DNA from: an uncultured Desulfovibrio sp.
Lineage (GTDB): Bacteria > Desulfobacterota > Desulfovibrionia > Desulfovibrionales > Desulfovibrionaceae
Reading direction: 5' to 3'
NCBI GenBank assembly: GCA_900547595.1
Contig: URHE01000017.1
Coordinates: forward strand, 1-29,613
DNA: 29,613 bases
Notes under the pieces: model-generated
What the model saw: only the letters and a program-made list of their open reading frames with translations
Told to the model about the DNA's origin: nothing
Database searches by the model: none
Shown: piece by piece, positions 16,144 through 22,693 of the stretch
Position numbering within the stretch: position 1 is the stretch's first letter
Layout of the letters: every line of letters begins with the position of its first letter
Position numbers and translations under genes: made by a program

Positions 16144-17430
16144 CTAGTTGCCCATCAGCCAGTTCATGGGCGCGAGCGAGAGCTTGGGGAAGAAGAGGAG
16201 CAGGAAGAGCATGAAGATCTCCATCAGCAGGAAGGGGATCAGATGCTTGACGAGCTCCACGATCTTGATGTTGCCCACGCCGCAGACGACATAGAGCACC
16301 GTGCCCACCGGCGGCGTGATGACGCCGATGCCGAGGTTGAGGATGAAGAGCAGGCCGAAGTAGTAGGGATCGATGCCGGCCTGCTGGATCATGGGGAAGA
16401 ATACCGGGGCGAAGATCAGGATATTGGGCGTGAGATCCATGACCATGCCGATGAGGAACAGGAACACGTTGATGCACAGGAGCAGCAGGATGGGGGAATC
16501 CATCAGCGGCTCGAAGAGCGCGCCCATCTGCTGCGGAATGTCGGCGGAGGTGATGAAATAGCCCACCGCCGACGCGGTGGCCACGATGAGCATGACCACG
16601 GAGGTGGTGCGGGCCGCCGCGGCGCTCACCCGCAGCAACTGCTTGATGGTCAGCTCGCGGTAGTAGAGCACGCAGACCACAATGGCATAGACGGACGCGA
16701 AGGCGCCGCCTTCCGTGGGCGTGAAGATGCCGAAGCGGATGCCGCCCAGGAGCAGGACCGGCATGAGGAAGGCCGGGGTGGAATCAAGGATGATCTTGAT
16801 CTTTTCCTGGCGGGTGAAGGTGATGGTCTCATTGTAGCCGTCGATGCGGACAATGAAGAACCACACGACCATGAGCGCCAGGCCGATGAAGATGCCCGGG
16901 AACAGGCCGATCATGAACAGCTTGGTGATGGAAAGGCCGCCCACCGTCGCGCCCAGAAGGATGAAGTTGGTGGAGGGCGGGATGATGGGGCCAAGGATGG
17001 CGCCGGAGGAGATGATGGCCCCGGCCCGGCCCGGCTTGTAGCCCACTTCCTTCATCATGGGCAGCAGCAGCGAGCCCAGGGCCGCGGCTTCGCCCACGGA
17101 GCTGCCCATGAGGCCGGCGAAAATGATGCTGGAAACGACCGCCGCATAGCCGAGGCCGCCGCGCACCCGGCCCATCATGAGCTGGGCAAGCTGGACGACC
17201 CGCTGCGAAAGGCCGCCCGCGGCCATGATCTCGCCCGCAAAGACGAAGAAGGGAATGGCCATGAGCGGGTAGTTGTTGGCCCCGTCCAGCATGGTGGTGG
17301 CAATGATGATCGGGTCGAAAAAGCCCGAATAGGCCATGAGCACCAGGGCGCAGATCACCAGCACAAGGCAGATGGGAATGCCGAAGGCGAGAAAGAGGAA
17401 AAGGGTCGCCAGAAAGATGAACAGTTCCAT
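16144..17430 (-). CDS. dctM: TRAP transporter large permease (DctM type)
   Basis: The 428-residue very hydrophobic protein has the length and multi-span pattern of the DctM subunit of tripartite ATP-independent periplasmic transporters, sodium-driven importers of carboxylates and related solutes. Typical segments are FVFAGEIMAAGGLSQRVVQLAQ near the N-terminus, GLMGSSVGEAAALGSLLLPMM, GPIIPPSTNFILLGA and NLGIGVITPPVGTVLYVVCG near the C-terminus. It begins nine bases after dctQ, with GGGGG before the ATG, and is the last gene of a dctP-dctQ-dctM operon. The substrate cannot be told from the sequence. Confidence 0.95.
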   Translation of the reverse strand: MELFIFLATLFLFLAFGIPICLVLVICALVLMAYSGFFDPIIIATTMLDGANNYPLMAIPFFVFAGEIMAAGGLSQRVVQLAQLMMGRVRGGLGYAAVVSSIIFAGLMGSSVGEAAALGSLLLPMMKEVGYKPGRAGAIISSGAILGPIIPPSTNFILLGATVGGLSITKLFMIGLFPGIFIGLALMVVWFFIVRIDGYNETITFTRQEKIKIILDSTPAFLMPVLLLGGIRFGIFTPTEGGAFASVYAIVVCVLYYRELTIKQLLRVSAAAARTTSVVMLIVATASAVGYFITSADIPQQMGALFEPLMDSPILLLLCINVFLFLIGMVMDLTPNILIFAPVFFPMIQQAGIDPYYFGLLFILNLGIGVITPPVGTVLYVVCGVGNIKIVELVKHLIPFLLMEIFMLFLLLFFPKLSLAPMNWLMGN

Positions 17431-17439
17431 GGTTCCCCC

Positions 17440-18018
17440 CTACGCCTTCTCGAATTCGGAGACAGGGCGCCGCAACAGCGCGATGAAGTCCCGCAGCTGG
17501 ATGATGAGCGCGGCGGCGGCCATGATCGGCAGGGTGCCATAGATGAACGTCATGTTCACGCCGGTGGACACCGATTCCTGATCATAGGTGGACATCACAT
17601 AGACCACGCCGCCCCAGAGCAGGACGCCCATGACAGCCATGCCGATGAGGCTCGCGATGATCTCGACGGTCTTGCGGGAGACGCCATGGAACATGTCCAC
17701 GAACATGTCCACCGCGATGTGCTTTTTCCGGTAGAATGCCTCGATGGAACCGAAAAAGGTAATGTAAATGAAGAGGAATCTGGCCCATTCCTCGCTGGGG
17801 GGATAGCTGGAAGAGAACAGGTAGCGCAGCATGGCGTTGTAGAACACGAGGCCGATCATGCCCAGAAAGATGACGGCGCAAAAAATCTGAAAGAGAAATT
17901 CGCCAATGGTATCCTGTTTGGAATCTGGCTCGGACTCCGGAACAGTATCCAGAACCTGTGCGTATTCGGCCGGGTCTCTGGCGCTGTCCTGCGTTTCCTT
18001 GTCGGGCTGTGCTGGCAT
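17440..18018 (-). CDS. dctQ: TRAP transporter small permease (DctQ type)
   Basis: The 192-residue protein has a polar acidic N-terminal tail of about 45 residues and then four hydrophobic segments. The family-typical segments RYLFSSSYPPSEEWARFLFIYITFFGS and RKKHIAVDMFVD are present. DctQ bridges the periplasmic binding protein and DctM. The start at 18018 is preferred because GAGGT lies just upstream. The frame is open for 28 more codons, but this extension overlaps the intercistronic hairpin region and looks non-coding. Confidence 0.93.
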   Translation of the reverse strand: MPAQPDKETQDSARDPAEYAQVLDTVPESEPDSKQDTIGEFLFQIFCAVIFLGMIGLVFYNAMLRYLFSSSYPPSEEWARFLFIYITFFGSIEAFYRKKHIAVDMFVDMFHGVSRKTVEIIASLIGMAVMGVLLWGGVVYVMSTYDQESVSTGVNMTFIYGTLPIMAAAALIIQLRDFIALLRRPVSEFEKA

Positions 18019-18109
18019 ACTGACCTCATCAAAGAATGACCGAAATTGCGGGATGGAGCGGAAAGGTCCGCAGGAACATCCATGCGCCGGAGGGCGGGGC
18101 AATCACATC

Positions 18110-18140
18110 CGGGGTTCCATGCCCGAGGCATGGAACCCCG
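18110..18140 (-). other. stable hairpin between dctP and dctQ
   Basis: A 14-bp perfect inverted repeat with a three-base loop (18110-18123 with 18127-18140) starts 13 bases after the dctP stop. No T-run follows on the minus strand. Such hairpins between a binding-protein gene and its permease genes typically protect the upstream mRNA from 3' decay or reduce read-through, so that the binding protein is made in excess. That role is inference here. Confidence 0.65.
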
Positions 18141-18153
18141 CCTGGGAATGAGC

Positions 18154-19167
18154 CTACTTCGCGTAGCGCTTGGCGCTCTCGAGGATTTCCTTGGCGTTGG
18201 GCACATGCTGCTTGCTCTTCGGGTCGGTGAAGAGGGTCCAGCTGCGCTCGCCGGCTTCGGTCATGTACTTCTTCAGTTCGGGGGTGGGCTCGGAGATATG
18301 GCCCTTGCCCGCGGTGATCTTTTTGGCCGCGTCCTCGTCGGCCTGGACCATCAGCTTCCACACGTCCTCGGCGGCCTGGGCGGCGGCCTGGTCGAACCAC
18401 TTGCGGTCCTGTTCGGGCAGGCTCTTGTAGAACTTGTCATTGATGAACAGGGAGTGCAGCACCAGGATGTGGCCGGTCTTGGTCACTTCGGGGGCGTATT
18501 CGTACACGCCGGTGGAGGCGATGTCGCTCAGGGGGCTGTCGCCGCCGTCAATGGCGCCGGACTCGATGGAGGTCATGACTTCCGCAAAGGGCATGGGCTG
18601 GCCGGAAATGCCGGCTTCCTTGGCGAAGTTGGTGTAAAGCGGGATATTGGGCACGCGCATCTTGAGGCCCTTGATGTCGTCGATGCTCTTCACGGGCTTC
18701 TTGGTATAGAAGTGGCGGAAGCCGAGCGGGAAGACATTCATGGTGCGCATGCCGGACTTTTCGGTGAAGCCGTCCGTGATGAGCTTGAAGGTGTCGCCCT
18801 GCATGGCGCGATGGGCATGGTCAAGGTCCTCATAGAGCATGGGCGTTTCCAGCATGGCCATGGCCGGATGGAACTTGGACATCTGGGTGCCCGTGGCGCA
18901 CATCTGGATGGTGCCGCGCCGCGTCTGGTCGATGTAGGAGTCTTCCTTGCCCAGCTGGCTGTTGGGATAGACCTTGACTTCGTACTTGCCGTTGGAAAGT
19001 TTTTCCAGGTATTCCCCGAACTTGTGCATGCCGACGGTCTCCGGCTCGCCCTCGGGTTTCATGCCCGCGATCTTGATGACCGTTTTGGCCTCCGCCGAGG
19101 GGGCAACGGAGAGCGCCAGACCGCAGAACAGACCCAGCGCCACGCACATGGCGAGAAGACGTTTCAT
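18154..19167 (-). CDS. dctP: TRAP transporter periplasmic solute-binding protein (DctP type)
   Basis: The 337-residue protein begins with a clear signal peptide (MKRLLAMCVALGL, cleavage likely after AEA at 27). The mature part has the DctP fold signatures: KLSNGKYEVKVYPNSQLG, the GLKMRVPNIPLY segment whose Arg usually salt-bridges a substrate carboxylate, and PFAEVMTSIESGAIDGGDSPLSDI. The start at 19167 is chosen because GGAGG lies ahead and the signal peptide begins there; the open frame upstream is leader. It is the first gene of the TRAP operon. A carboxylate substrate is likely but the exact solute is unknown. Confidence 0.95.
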   Translation of the reverse strand: MKRLLAMCVALGLFCGLALSVAPSAEAKTVIKIAGMKPEGEPETVGMHKFGEYLEKLSNGKYEVKVYPNSQLGKEDSYIDQTRRGTIQMCATGTQMSKFHPAMAMLETPMLYEDLDHAHRAMQGDTFKLITDGFTEKSGMRTMNVFPLGFRHFYTKKPVKSIDDIKGLKMRVPNIPLYTNFAKEAGISGQPMPFAEVMTSIESGAIDGGDSPLSDIASTGVYEYAPEVTKTGHILVLHSLFINDKFYKSLPEQDRKWFDQAAAQAAEDVWKLMVQADEDAAKKITAGKGHISEPTPELKKYMTEAGERSWTLFTDPKSKQHVPNAKEILESAKRYAK

Positions 19168-19339
19168 CACAGAAATCCTCCTTTGATGGTGAACCCGGCA
19201 TATGCCCCGCCCGTTTCCGCCGCATACCGACAGGGAGACGTGGCAGCGGGGCACTGCGGAAGCCCCACCGGCTTTCCGGTGGCGCCCATGCCGCGCCAGG
19301 ATGGATCGCAAAGATCCGTGGAGCTATCGCTTGGAATCA

Positions 19340-19369
19340 ATTTTACTTGACGTGGCGGTTAAAATTCAA
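19340..19369 (-). promoter_or_regulatory. candidate promoter of the dctPQM operon
   Basis: On the minus strand TTGAAT (19369-19364) is followed after 18 bases by TAAAAT (19345-19340) within an AT-rich island. The transcript would have a leader of about 165 bases, which contains a 7-bp hairpin (19265-19271 with 19276-19282) and a longer-range repeat GCCCCGC/GCGGGGC (19204-19210 with 19246-19252), so leader-based control is possible. The 359-base gap 19168-19526 otherwise holds only this and the tRNA-Leu promoter. Confidence 0.5.
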
Positions 19370-19459
19370 TGCTTTTTTTGAGAAAATTTTTTAACGCTGC
19401 CGTGCCGGCCCCGGCGTCATCTTCAGACATCTGCCCCAGGGCGGCTGCGGGGACATGGC

Positions 19460-19488
19460 TTGACGAATCGCGCGCGCCGGACTAGAAA
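19460..19488 (+). promoter_or_regulatory. sigma70-type promoter of tRNA-Leu
   Basis: TTGACG (19460-19465) and TAGAAA (19483-19488) are separated by 17 bases. Transcription would start about 30 bases before the mature tRNA 5' end. Confidence 0.65.
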
Positions 19489-19526
19489 ATCCGTGTGCCG
19501 AGCGGGCACGCCGGGGTTTCGCCCGT

Positions 19527-19613
19527 GCCGGGATGGTGGAATTGGTAGACGCAGCGGACTCAAAATCCGCCGGGTTCACGCCCTTGCGAGTTCAAGTCTC
19601 GCTCCCGGTACCA
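19527..19613 (+). tRNA. tRNA-Leu (anticodon CAA)
   Basis: The acceptor stem GCCGGGA (19527-19533) pairs with TCCCGGT (19603-19609, one G-T pair), then A and encoded CCA (19611-19613). The anticodon stem GCGGA/TCCGC has loop CTCAAAA, giving CAA for leucine TTG codons. The long variable arm fits class II tRNA-Leu. Its 3' half is the probable integration site of the element remnant that follows: the integrase stub on the opposite strand ends inside its T arm. Confidence 0.97.
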
Positions 19614-19945
19614 GCAGCAGGCAAGGGATTGCGGCGACGCGATCCCTTTTTTGCGCTCTGATTTTGTATCACCATTGTATCACCACGATCCAGAGCTGGC
19701 ATCAGGCGTGCGGCTCTGGCCTGACTGCCTGCTGTTACATGTGCGTACATCCCGCCAGTCGTGGACACATTGCTATGCCCAAGTTGGGCGGCGACAGCCG
19801 CAAAATCAGTTCCCCGCGCCAGCATTTCCGTTGCGGCGATATGGCGTATGTCATAGGGGCGTAGCTGGACGCCTGCGCGTTTACAGGCAAGCTTCCAGGC
19901 CGTCCGGAAATCAAGGACGCGCTGACCATTGCCCCGATGGCATGC
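19592..19945 (-). pseudogene. C-terminal stub of a tyrosine recombinase (integrase)
   Basis: Without a proper start, the frame from 19945 to the TGA at 19594-19592 reads about 117 residues of the catalytic domain of a phage/ICE integrase. FRTAWKLACKRAGVQLRPYDIRH holds the HxxR box (His/Tyr and the second catalytic Arg in YDIRH), LGHSNVSTTGG is the GH box, and MYAHV carries the Tyr nucleophile. The first catalytic Arg and the whole DNA-binding N-terminus are missing, and a stop lies just upstream, so the gene is dead. The stop codon lies inside tRNA-Leu, as expected when int sits next to its attachment site. Identification is confident; the boundaries of the deletion are approximate. Confidence 0.85.
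19623..19652 (+). terminator. intrinsic terminator of tRNA-Leu
   Basis: An 11-bp stem with one wobble (19623-19633 with 19638-19648) and a four-base loop runs into T6 (19647-19652), ten bases after the tRNA CCA end. It lies inside the C-terminal coding part of the integrase stub on the other strand, so the element either brought a working terminator or regenerated one. Confidence 0.8.
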
Positions 19946-20818
19946 TCAGGGAATACCAGCGGCCATATCTTCCCCATACCTTATTTGAGCTTCAGTCATG
20001 TAGTGCGGCTGAGGAACAACCGTTTTGATTCTGCCACTTTTTCCTTGTCGGACATCGACCCCGACGATTTCCCGGAAGGCGCGGGCATGACCGATGGCAT
20101 GCCGGGAGCCGTCCCGCCGGGCATGGAAGAAGGCGGCGAACTGGACGACGTGGACAAGGCGGGGGCGGTGTATGACGCGGCGCTGGACGCGGAGCGATGG
20201 TGCACCGCCAAAAACGGGAAGCGATTCCAGCTTGATACCGAGACCGGCGAAATCACCAAGGGGAATATCGGGCAGGAGAACGACCATTTCAGACCAGCCT
20301 ACCCGGCGTTCAAGGGCAAGCCACACGAGGCCATCGAACATCTGCTCAAGGAAAAGAGCGGTCATGTCCCCGGAGCTTTCCATAAGGAGGGGCTGGGAGA
20401 CATTGACTTGCCCTATGGCAAGGGCGGCAAGGACGGGTACGGGCTGGCCCACATCATTGAACGGCGGGAGAAATCCGGTCTGGATGGGACGCAGTTTGTC
20501 CGGGAGCTTCCCAGACTGGTGGCAGAGGGGAGAGTCGAGCACCGAAAGCCAGCACCGGGCCGCGCCTATATCGTCCACGAGAAAATGGAGGCTGGCATCC
20601 GGCTGGATTGGGACGACAAGGCCCGCAACTGGATGGTTACGGCCTATCCCTTGAAAAATAAAATCTCCGGCGCTCAGGATGGTTGTCGAACCTGTGTCCT
20701 GACTTTCGATGACAGGCAGTCGTTTCCCCTGCCATACGCCGGAGTTCGTAAATCAACAATATATCCAGAGTGTGCCGAAGTAAACCCCGGTAAATGTTCC
20801 GGGGCTCTTCAGCATTGA
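19937..20818 (+). pseudogene. prophage fragment with a barnase/EndoU/colicin-E5-like nuclease domain
   Basis: The open frame of 293 codons looks like the C-terminal end of a larger phage protein. Residues about 125-239 match a domain often found at the C-terminus of phage head-morphogenesis (SPP1 gp7 / Mu F-like) proteins and as polyvalent-protein nucleases: GKPHEAIEHLLKEKSGHVPG, then GDIDLPYGKGGKDGYGLAHIIERR with a probable catalytic His, then RLDWDDKARNWMVTAYP. Residues 35-124 are acidic linker plus a small beta-rich part. The first 35 codons overlap the integrase stub junction and the last 55 are Cys-rich and unlike the family, so both ends are probably artefacts of deletion or frameshift. 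No ribosome site supports the ATG at 19937. The domain call is from remembered family patterns. Confidence 0.6.
20785..20804 (+). terminator. weak hairpin inside the end of the phage fragment
   Basis: CCCCGG (20785-20790) and CCGGGG (20799-20804) form a 6-bp stem with an 8-base loop, without a T-run. A longer-range repeat CTCCGGCG/CGCCGGAG lies at 20665-20672 with 20737-20744. These suggest that the real phage gene ended near 20660 and that the rest of the open frame is non-coding. Confidence 0.25.
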
Positions 20819-20847
20819 ATAATGCAAACCCCATCAAAGGAGCTGTC

Positions 20848-20922
20848 ATGAGGCTGAAACACTGGTTCCGGGGAGCCAAGGACGCCGACCCCGTCATGCG
20901 AACGGCCAGTCCTCCACGGTGA
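20848..20922 (+). pseudogene. truncated small phage gene (24 codons)
   Basis: An ATG at 20848 with an excellent ribosome site (AAAGGAG, five bases upstream) opens a frame reading MRLKHWFRGAKDADPVM before it stops at 20920-20922. The last codons overlap the 3' end of the convergent DUF4911-type gene, which suggests that a longer phage gene was cut here and joined to chromosomal DNA. I do not recognise the product. Confidence 0.4.
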
Positions 20923-21151
20923 GGGGCACGCTGGCCGCGATCTCTTCCAGCGCCAGCCGCACGGCCATTTCCTCCTGCGGCGAGAACAGCACCTTGACCA
21001 GGGCGGTCCTGCGTTCCAGCGTTGTGAACAGCGCAAGATTGTCGTGCGCCTCAAGGTGAAAGCGGAAGAGCGCCACATCTTCGGGCGCGAGGCGCACGAG
21101 CAGGCGTCCGCTGCGCCGGGGAGGCTCCCCGCAGGGGCGGCTGCCGCGCAT
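20894..21151 (-). CDS. small DUF4911-like protein
   Basis: An 85-residue soluble protein with the core VRLAPEDVALFRFHLEAHDNLALFTTLERRTALVKVLFSPQEEM resembles the short DUF4911 proteins common in Desulfovibrio and relatives, whose function is unknown. Its ATG (21151-21149) overlaps the azlD stop as ATGA, so it is translationally coupled to azlD. It has no signal peptide or membrane segment. Its 3' end meets the phage scar, so the last residues may have been changed by the integration event. Confidence 0.7.
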   Translation of the reverse strand: MRGSRPCGEPPRRSGRLLVRLAPEDVALFRFHLEAHDNLALFTTLERRTALVKVLFSPQEEMAVRLALEEIAASVPLTVEDWPFA

Positions 21152-21504
21152 CAGGCAAAGCCCGCCCAGCGGGCAAGAATGACAAGCCCGATGCCCGCCG
21201 CGATGGTGACGAAATAGTTTTTCGTCTTCCAGGCCACAAGAAAGGTGGGAATGGAGACCATGAGGAAGAGATTGTCCGTGGAAAGGTCAAACCGGCCATT
21301 GTAGATGAAAACGTCCGGCCCCACCAGGGCGGCCATGACCGCCACGGGCACGAAGTCCAGCCAGCGGCGCAGAAGCGGCGGCAGGCAATCCCCCCGGAGA
21401 AAGGTCACGGGCAGCACCTTGGGCAGCACGGTCACAATGGTGGCCGCGCCCACGCAGAGCAAAAGCGTTTCATGGGCGCCGAGCCAGGCGAGCCAGTCGT
21501 TCAT
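21151..21504 (-). CDS. azlD: branched-chain amino acid exporter small subunit (AzlD/YgaH family)
   Basis: The 117-residue protein starts MNDWLAWLG and has three or four hydrophobic segments with the family-like VTVLPKVLPVTFLRGDCLPPLLRRWLDFVPVAVMAALVGPDVF. AzlD works with AzlC in export of branched-chain amino acids or similar solutes. The start at 21504 overlaps the azlC stop as ATGA; the longer open frame upstream is a shadow of azlC. Confidence 0.93.
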   Translation of the reverse strand: MNDWLAWLGAHETLLLCVGAATIVTVLPKVLPVTFLRGDCLPPLLRRWLDFVPVAVMAALVGPDVFIYNGRFDLSTDNLFLMVSIPTFLVAWKTKNYFVTIAAGIGLVILARWAGFA

Positions 21505-22238
21505 GCCGCTTCCTCCGGCGCGGGGCGGCGCGCCCGCAGGGAGAGGGCGAGCCCGAGGGTCGCCCCGGCCACCGTGGCCACAGCCACGTTCCACTGGCTC
21601 ATGCCGCCGGCCTTGAGCGCCACGGACAACGCGGCCGTGAACACGGCCACCAGCACATGGAGGCGGCTCGCGCACTGGGGCACGAGCAGCGCGAGGAACA
21701 TGGCGGTGATGGCGTAATCCAGGCCGAGCGGGCGCACGTCATTGACGAGGTTGCCGCAAAAGGCGCCGATGGCGCAGCCCCCCACCCAGGAAAGATGCGT
21801 GGTGGAATTGCAGACGTACATGGTGGCCGCGTTGAGGGGCCAGCCTTCCTGCAGGGCGGTGATATGCACGGCAAAGGTCTCGTCCGTAAGACCGAGGCCG
21901 AGGAGGAGGCGCCGCGTGCGCGAAAGCCGGGAAAGCCACGGCGATTCCGCCGCGGACATGAGCAGGTAGCGGAGGTTGACGATGCCCACCGCCGCCGCCG
22001 TGGAGAGGATGCCCGCGCCGCCGCCCCAGAGGCTGGCGAACACGAACTGCCCGGAGCCGGAAAACATGAGCACGGCCATGGCCACGGCCAGCCCGGCGGG
22101 GATGCCGTTTTTCACGGCAAGAACGCCAAAGGCGAAGCCCACGGGCACATAGCCGAGGGTAATGGGCAGGGCGCGGCGCAGCCCCTCGGCCCAGGCCGGG
22201 CCGGAAAAGGAGCGCGCCGCGCCGGTTGTTTGTGACAT
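21501..22238 (-). CDS. azlC: branched-chain amino acid exporter large subunit (AzlC/YgaZ family)
   Basis: The 245-residue membrane protein matches AzlC: an N-terminal LRRALPITLGYVPVGFAFGVLA, then FSGSGQFVFASLWGGGAG, NLRYLLMSAA and GLTDETFAVH segments typical for the family. AAGGA lies seven bases before the ATG. It forms a tightly overlapping operon with azlD and the DUF4911-like gene. Export of leucine, isoleucine or valine is the family role; no regulator gene is next to it here. Confidence 0.95.
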   Translation of the reverse strand: MSQTTGAARSFSGPAWAEGLRRALPITLGYVPVGFAFGVLAVKNGIPAGLAVAMAVLMFSGSGQFVFASLWGGGAGILSTAAAVGIVNLRYLLMSAAESPWLSRLSRTRRLLLGLGLTDETFAVHITALQEGWPLNAATMYVCNSTTHLSWVGGCAIGAFCGNLVNDVRPLGLDYAITAMFLALLVPQCASRLHVLVAVFTAALSVALKAGGMSQWNVAVATVAGATLGLALSLRARRPAPEEAA

Positions 22239-22274
22239 GGAACTATCCTTGTGGAACGCATCATGCCGGGGCCG

Positions 22275-22304
22275 TCCGCGCGCCGCTCCTGCGGGCCGCG
22301 CGGA
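22275..22304 (-). terminator. inverted repeat between the small membrane gene and azlC
   Basis: TCCGCGCG (22275-22282) and CGCGCGGA (22297-22304) form an 8-bp GC stem with a 14-base loop, 23 bases downstream of the 69-residue gene on the minus strand. There is no T-run, so termination is uncertain. Confidence 0.3.
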
Positions 22305-22327
22305 ACACTCCGCATTGCCCCGGACGG

Positions 22328-22537
22328 TCAGGCCCGCGTGTCCGGCTCCCGGGGCGCATCGATCTTGCGCACGATCCAGACGGAAAGGACAATGCCGAGC
22401 AGCAGGCCGACGCCCATGCCGGCAAAGAATATTTCACTGGCGCCGTCGACAAAGGGCTGGACCATGCGGAAAAAGAGGATGGCGAAGACCGTGGCGACGA
22501 TGCCGAGGACGAAGGCAATGAGGAACTTGTGTCTCAT
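22328..22537 (-). CDS. small two-span membrane protein, unknown function
   Basis: The 69-residue protein has two hydrophobic segments (about 5-27 and 36-56, with GMGVGLLLGIVLSVWIV) and a charged C-terminal tail. The ribosome site GGAGG nine bases before the ATG is strong, and codon use matches neighbours, so it is very likely real. It lies between fliR and azlC on the same strand with gaps on both sides. I do not recognise the family. Confidence 0.8.
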   Translation of the reverse strand: MRHKFLIAFVLGIVATVFAILFFRMVQPFVDGASEIFFAGMGVGLLLGIVLSVWIVRKIDAPREPDTRA

Positions 22538-22558
22538 GGCGATATACCTCCGGGATCG

Positions 22559-22680
22559 AGGGTACGGCGTCCCGACAGAAATTTCAAGGAGTCCGGTTCC
22601 CTGCGCGTGCCGTACCCAGGCGGAAAACCACGTTTTTCCGTCGCTTGTCCCGCTTTGCGGGGAAATGACGGCGGCGGGAC
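22559..22680 (-). other. structured gap after fliR
   Basis: The 156-base gap between fliR and the small membrane gene has several inverted repeats: 22559-22567 with 22609-22617 (9 bp), 22621-22627 with 22634-22640 (7 bp, A/T-rich arms, terminator-like on the minus strand), and 22638-22642 with 22667-22671 enclosing CCCGC-TTT-GCGGG (22649-22661). One of these probably ends the nth-cheV-fliR transcript. No gene is seen. Confidence 0.4.
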
Positions 22681-22693
22681 CAGGGGGGATGCT

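Noticed and set aside
15508..18039. 843-codon plus-strand frame opposite trmFO and dctM/dctQ
   Set aside because: Mirror of the codon bias of the real minus-strand genes; the product is rich in Asp, His, Glu and Gly without domains.
20600..21200. Right attachment site (duplicate of the tRNA-Leu 3' end)
   Set aside because: No repeat of the T arm and acceptor sequence could be found to the right of the scar.
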